The position numbers and the translations under genes are program-made. The notes under the pieces were generated by a model that searched no databases, had not been told where the DNA came from, and saw nothing but the letters and a program-made list of their open reading frames with translations. A stretch of DNA of 15,581 bases, from the NCBI GenBank assembly GCA_937973565.1, contig CALJKQ010000203.1, forward strand, positions 1 through 15,581. The letters are read 5' to 3'. The DNA is from an uncultured Saprospiraceae bacterium (GTDB lineage Bacteria > Bacteroidota > Bacteroidia > Chitinophagales > Saprospiraceae). Of the stretch, positions 12,690 to 15,581 are shown one piece after another (positions within the stretch are counted from its first letter, which is position 1; each line of letters opens with the position of its first letter).

Positions 12690-14408
12690 CTATTCCGTCA
12701 CCACCACTGCCCCACTCCCACTTTTACCGGCAGCCTGTACCTTATAAAAATACATACCTCCAACGCTTACCGGCAAACTCACAGGATTGTGCTGTGCACC
12801 TTTATAAACCACACTGCCCATGCTGTTGTATAGGGTGAGGTCAAAGTCTGCTTCCCAGCCCTCAAACCAAAGTGTGGTGTTGAGGGTACAAGGGTTGGGA
12901 TAGACACCGTTGGCAGTTATGGTGGCGTGCCACTGTTGTGTGCCGGAAGTGCAGGAGGCGAGAATTTCTTCGCGGGTGTTGCAGCCGGGGGCGTTGCCTG
13001 ATAAATTGGCTTCATGATTTGGGTTCTCAAGGTAAGAACAAAGAAAATCTGATTTACACAATGTAAGTTTTTCATTATTAGCAAACTTTATGAACTTAAT
13101 ATAAGAGGTATCCACATTATCAAAACCAACAATGTTATCCAATTCCTGGTTTCTATTTAACAAAATTCCTCTCACTTTTTTCAAATTGGAAAATTCACTA
13201 ATTGATTTTACTTTGCCAGTTTGTAATGTGAAATTAATCCATTGTGTGGAATCGCCATTTTGGTCACCTCTTATTTCATGTAAAGACCAAAAGCCACCAA
13301 TGGATTCTAAATCGAAAGCGTTTAATGTTAAACTGGCATCAATATATTTCAATTTATCAAAGCCATCAATAACTTTTAATTTGTTGCCACCGTCTATAAC
13401 AAAATTATAAAGACAACTGTCCAAAGTACGAAAGCCATTTATGGAGGTAATGTTACTATTGTTACGCATTAGAAACTGTCCCTTTATTACCCTTAATTCA
13501 TCAAATGCTGAAACAGCATTTAAACTCCCACACTCACTGATGTGCAAACTGCCATCTACCCGTTTCAGATTCTTAAATTTGGGCAATGTTTTGAGGCGGC
13601 CCAGATTGGAAAATTGGAAAAAACCGCCAATGTACTCAAGTGAATCCATTTCACTCATTTTCTCTAAATTACTTAAAGAAGAAAATTGGCAGTCACCCGA
13701 TATAGATTTTAACTTTGAAAAAGCATTAATTTCCAAAAGATTGTTTCGGAAAATAAAAAGACTTTTTAGGTTTAGTAGGTCATTAAATGCAGCAATAAAT
13801 TTTAATGAGTCATTATATGAAATAGCCATATCGTCGCAACTTTTCAGATTATCAAACCCAATTAATTGTTCCATTCTTTTATTTCCACTTACACCTAACT
13901 TACCGACAATACTTATATTACCAAAACCACTAAGTTCTTTTAATCTAGAATTCCCAGTTATATTCAAATTTTCACAAGTAAAAATTGAGTCAAACCCAGA
14001 AATTAATACTAATTTATGGTTATTAGTAATTTCAACAGTTCTAGTATATTTAAGCTTATTAAAGGAACTCAAATAATAAATTGAATCATTTTGACCAATA
14101 ACCAATCTGCCTAAAATGGTATCAACCCCGCTTAATCCAACTATAGACTTCAAATTTTTTGTGTAGTTTATAATCAAATCCCTGTTAACCTTTTTAATTC
14201 CGTACAATGAATCCAGGTTGGTGACATTACTACCTAAGATTGTAAGAGAACCATCTAAGATTGAACACCCCGGATACAAAATATTAAAACTGTCCACTCT
14301 GCTTTGAGTGCGGAATAAAAAATTTCCTGTACATACTGTTTGGCCAAAACCATTAATACTAATTATTAAGTAAACTACTTGAACTAGCCTTTTAACAAGA
14401 TACTTCAT
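12690..14408 (-). CDS. Leucine-rich-repeat surface protein with T9SS C-terminal sorting domain
   Basis: A 572-residue exported protein. It has a signal peptide (residues 1 to about 22, INGFGQ), then about 16 repeats of 22-25 residues between about 50 and 440, with the pattern LxIxxNxxLxxIxGFxxLxxI (for example LVIGQNDSIYYLSSFNKLK). This type is common in Bacteroidota surface proteins and resembles receptor L-domain repeats. A capping/linker follows (CKSDFLCSYL, then GNAPGCNTREEILASC). Residues about 500-572 form a type A T9SS sorting domain: GVYPNPCTLNTTLWFEG, LTLYNSMGSVVYKG, GGMYFYKVQ and the end VVVTE. The protein should be exported by Sec, then by T9SS, and attached or released with the domain cleaved. 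Repeat DNA is about 30% GC but the sorting-domain end is about 50-60%. It starts one base after the PKD gene's stop. Confidence 0.85.
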   Translation of the reverse strand: MKYLVKRLVQVVYLIISINGFGQTVCTGNFLFRTQSRVDSFNILYPGCSILDGSLTILGSNVTNLDSLYGIKKVNRDLIINYTKNLKSIVGLSGVDTILGRLVIGQNDSIYYLSSFNKLKYTRTVEITNNHKLVLISGFDSIFTCENLNITGNSRLKELSGFGNISIVGKLGVSGNKRMEQLIGFDNLKSCDDMAISYNDSLKFIAAFNDLLNLKSLFIFRNNLLEINAFSKLKSISGDCQFSSLSNLEKMSEMDSLEYIGGFFQFSNLGRLKTLPKFKNLKRVDGSLHISECGSLNAVSAFDELRVIKGQFLMRNNSNITSINGFRTLDSCLYNFVIDGGNKLKVIDGFDKLKYIDASLTLNAFDLESIGGFWSLHEIRGDQNGDSTQWINFTLQTGKVKSISEFSNLKKVRGILLNRNQELDNIVGFDNVDTSYIKFIKFANNEKLTLCKSDFLCSYLENPNHEANLSGNAPGCNTREEILASCTSGTQQWHATITANGVYPNPCTLNTTLWFEGWEADFDLTLYNSMGSVVYKGAQHNPVSLPVSVGGMYFYKVQAAGKSGSGAVVVTE

Positions 14409-14409
14409 A

Positions 14410-15417
14410 TCAATTACAATTTTTATCCTTTTTAAAGGGAATTGATGTATATGAAGTAGATACAGTCTGTTGACAATATGGAGTAATCGGACAATTTAAT
14501 GGCAGACATTGGACATTATCAGGTGCAGCATTTAAACTAATAAACTCAATACTGCTATTTAGAAAATAATGCCCATGAACAACTGCTTCATTTTTTTTAC
14601 AAATCTCAAGATCATCAAAATTTGCATATTGAATGCCAAGATTAGTTGCAAGTTGGTACATTTCCTGAATGAGCAGACCAACACCATATGAGGTATTACT
14701 TATGGGTCCGTTAGGAAAAACATATTCATATTCTATACCATTTAATTTATAGGTAACAGATTTTACACAACCAAATGCATTATAGTAATCAGTAAAACAT
14801 ACCCAATAACTGCAAGGGCCAGAGCCACAACCTGTTTCAGGAATATAGATATTCCTGATGTATGTATGTACAATATCATTGTTAGAATCAAAGTACTTAA
14901 GCGTTACAGTATAATAGCCTGGATCTTCATAGCAAGTATGTGAAACAACATTTTCCCCAGGTATAGAATAAACATAATCTTTATTGTTACCCATATCAAC
15001 TTCCCAAGTAAGACCCTGAATTTCTTCTACGCAGACCGTTACGCAACATCCTTCACCAACCATATAGTTACAAAATCCGCCATCACAATCTCCTGGATCT
15101 ACTTGGGTACAAATTTTTGAAGTACACCCATTTTGATCAATTATTGTAAGACAAACAGTAAATGGACCATAGTTGGAGAACTTATATATTGGTGTTTCGT
15201 TTTGTGAAAAAGACTCATCCCCAAAATCCCAAAAATAGGACGTAGCAGTATAGCCGGAATTCAAAATAAAAGTAAAACTAAAAGTACACGAGTTTTCATC
15301 TTCAGGGGTAGCAATCACTTGTCTTAAAGCATTGGAAGTACATGTCTCGACCCCAGCATTTACCTTTGATGGAATTAAAAACATTGAAAATAATAATAGA
15401 ACCAGATAGTGCTTCAA
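14410..15417 (-). CDS. Cys-rich exported protein with PKD domains, downstream of a tandem repeat
   Basis: A 335-residue protein with a signal peptide (residues 1 to about 21, SKVNA-GVET). A PKD domain spans about 35-108 with the hallmark WDFGDES (63-69) and YGPFTVCLTI. A second PKD-like domain covers about 117-193 (TWEVDMG, YEDPGYYTVTLKY). The C-terminal third is unassigned. There are 20 cysteines, so multiple disulfides are likely. No T9SS sorting domain is present, unlike the LRR protein encoded one base downstream (TGA-T-ATG), with which it is surely cotranscribed; it may be a periplasmic or co-secreted partner. The start is a TTG at 15417, chosen because it gives a standard signal peptide. 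An upstream ATG (15515-15517) would extend it through the 8-bp repeat at other repeat numbers. DNA is about 30% GC. Confidence 0.75.
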   Translation of the reverse strand: MKHYLVLLLFSMFLIPSKVNAGVETCTSNALRQVIATPEDENSCTFSFTFILNSGYTATSYFWDFGDESFSQNETPIYKFSNYGPFTVCLTIIDQNGCTSKICTQVDPGDCDGGFCNYMVGEGCCVTVCVEEIQGLTWEVDMGNNKDYVYSIPGENVVSHTCYEDPGYYTVTLKYFDSNNDIVHTYIRNIYIPETGCGSGPCSYWVCFTDYYNAFGCVKSVTYKLNGIEYEYVFPNGPISNTSYGVGLLIQEMYQLATNLGIQYANFDDLEICKKNEAVVHGHYFLNSSIEFISLNAAPDNVQCLPLNCPITPYCQQTVSTSYTSIPFKKDKNCN

Positions 15418-15430
15418 ATGTGAAAAAGCG

Positions 15431-15517
15431 CTAAATTCTTGCGTTCTTGCGTTCTTGCGTTCTTGCGTTCTTGCGTTCTTGCGTTCTTGCGTTGGGAGTG
15501 GTTGGATTTATAAACAT
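15431..15517 (-). promoter_or_regulatory. Putative phase-variable leader ORF over the tandem repeat
   Basis: On the minus strand an ATG at 15517-15515 opens a 28-codon frame that passes through the whole repeat and stops at TAG (15433-15431), 13 nt before the TTG start of the PKD gene. The ATG is 100 nt from that TTG, so it is out of frame by one base now. Eight or five repeat units would bring it in frame. A weak promoter candidate (TTG, 21 bp, TAAATTTT) sits directly upstream. The leader could also act by reinitiation in its present form. Whether it is translated is inference. Confidence 0.4.
15436..15493. repeat. Tandem repeat of an 8-bp unit, 7 copies
   Basis: Seven perfect copies of TTCTTGCG (plus strand; CGCAAGAA on the coding strand) run from 15436 to 15491, with two more bases of an eighth. 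The array ends 18 bp upstream of the TTG start of the PKD gene. The unit is not a multiple of three, and all three coding-strand frames through it are open, encoding the same cyclic octapeptide ARTQERKN. Perfect short tandem repeats like this change length by slipped-strand mispairing. Confidence 0.95.
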
Positions 15518-15581
15518 AGCATAAAATTTAAATAGTAAATAATAATTATAACAATGTAAAATTATACACAATTTTCAATCA

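Noticed and set aside
13441..14076. 211-codon open frame on the plus strand opposite the LRR gene
   Set aside because: Low stop density is expected opposite a repetitive, AT-rich LRR gene; the protein shows no motif and no plausible start context.
14400..14420. PKD and LRR genes as one protein broken by a frameshift
   Set aside because: The LRR protein has its own ATG and a complete signal peptide directly after the PKD stop, so they are two genes.
15436..15493. CRISPR-like array
   Set aside because: The units are 8 bp and directly adjacent, with no spacers; it is a simple tandem repeat.

Overview
The window looks like the chromosome of a member of the Bacteroidota, most likely in or near the Saprospiria/Chitinophagia. 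The reasons are a type IX secretion (T9SS) C-terminal sorting domain, a stand-alone protein resembling the C-terminal domains of gliding protein GldM, a PafA-type alkaline phosphatase, Bacteroidota-style -7 boxes (TAnnTTTG) instead of sigma70 -10 boxes, and weak or absent Shine-Dalgarno sequences. The lineage is inferred from protein families and not from a marker gene.

Layout. (1) Positions 1-334 are very AT-rich (about 26% GC by hand count on sampled lines). They hold the 3' end of an unrecognised gene and a short ORF that runs antisense into ccmB; this looks like the edge of foreign or rearranged DNA. (2) Positions 335-4512 are a tightly packed minus-strand run of seven genes, in transcription order: NdpA-type nucleoid-associated protein, xseB, class III PPK2, Hsp15-like S4 protein, GldM-C-like exported protein, a small membrane-anchored protein, and ccmB. 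Gaps are -4 to 40 bp. (3) Positions 4648-7862 carry four plus-strand genes: an esterase, fructose-1,6-bisphosphatase, an exported protein of unknown function and a small conserved membrane protein. (4) Positions 7945-9165 encode an unusual long Lgt on the minus strand, divergent from a Spy/CpxP-like periplasmic protein (9308-9676). (5) serA and a PafA-like phosphatase follow on the minus strand (9688-12371). (6) Positions 12372-12689 contain the phosphatase promoter, an orphan T9SS sorting-domain tail on the plus strand and a strong bidirectional terminator. (7) Positions 12690-15581 are an accessory surface-protein module on the minus strand: a Cys-rich PKD protein and, one base downstream, a leucine-rich-repeat protein with a T9SS sorting domain. 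Both are AT-rich except for the sorting-domain end, which is GC-rich.

The most interesting signal is a tandem repeat of seven 8-bp units directly upstream of the PKD gene. The only usable ATG upstream of the repeat reads through it and hits a TAG in the present state. One more unit, or two fewer, would fuse that ATG in frame to the PKD protein's signal peptide. This is the architecture of a phase-variation (contingency) switch controlling a two-gene T9SS cargo operon.

The core genes cover central metabolism (fbp, serA), phosphate handling (PPK2, PafA), envelope biogenesis (lgt, ccmB, Spy-like) and DNA repair/nucleoid proteins (xseB, ndpA). The two AT-rich ends look like accessory DNA.
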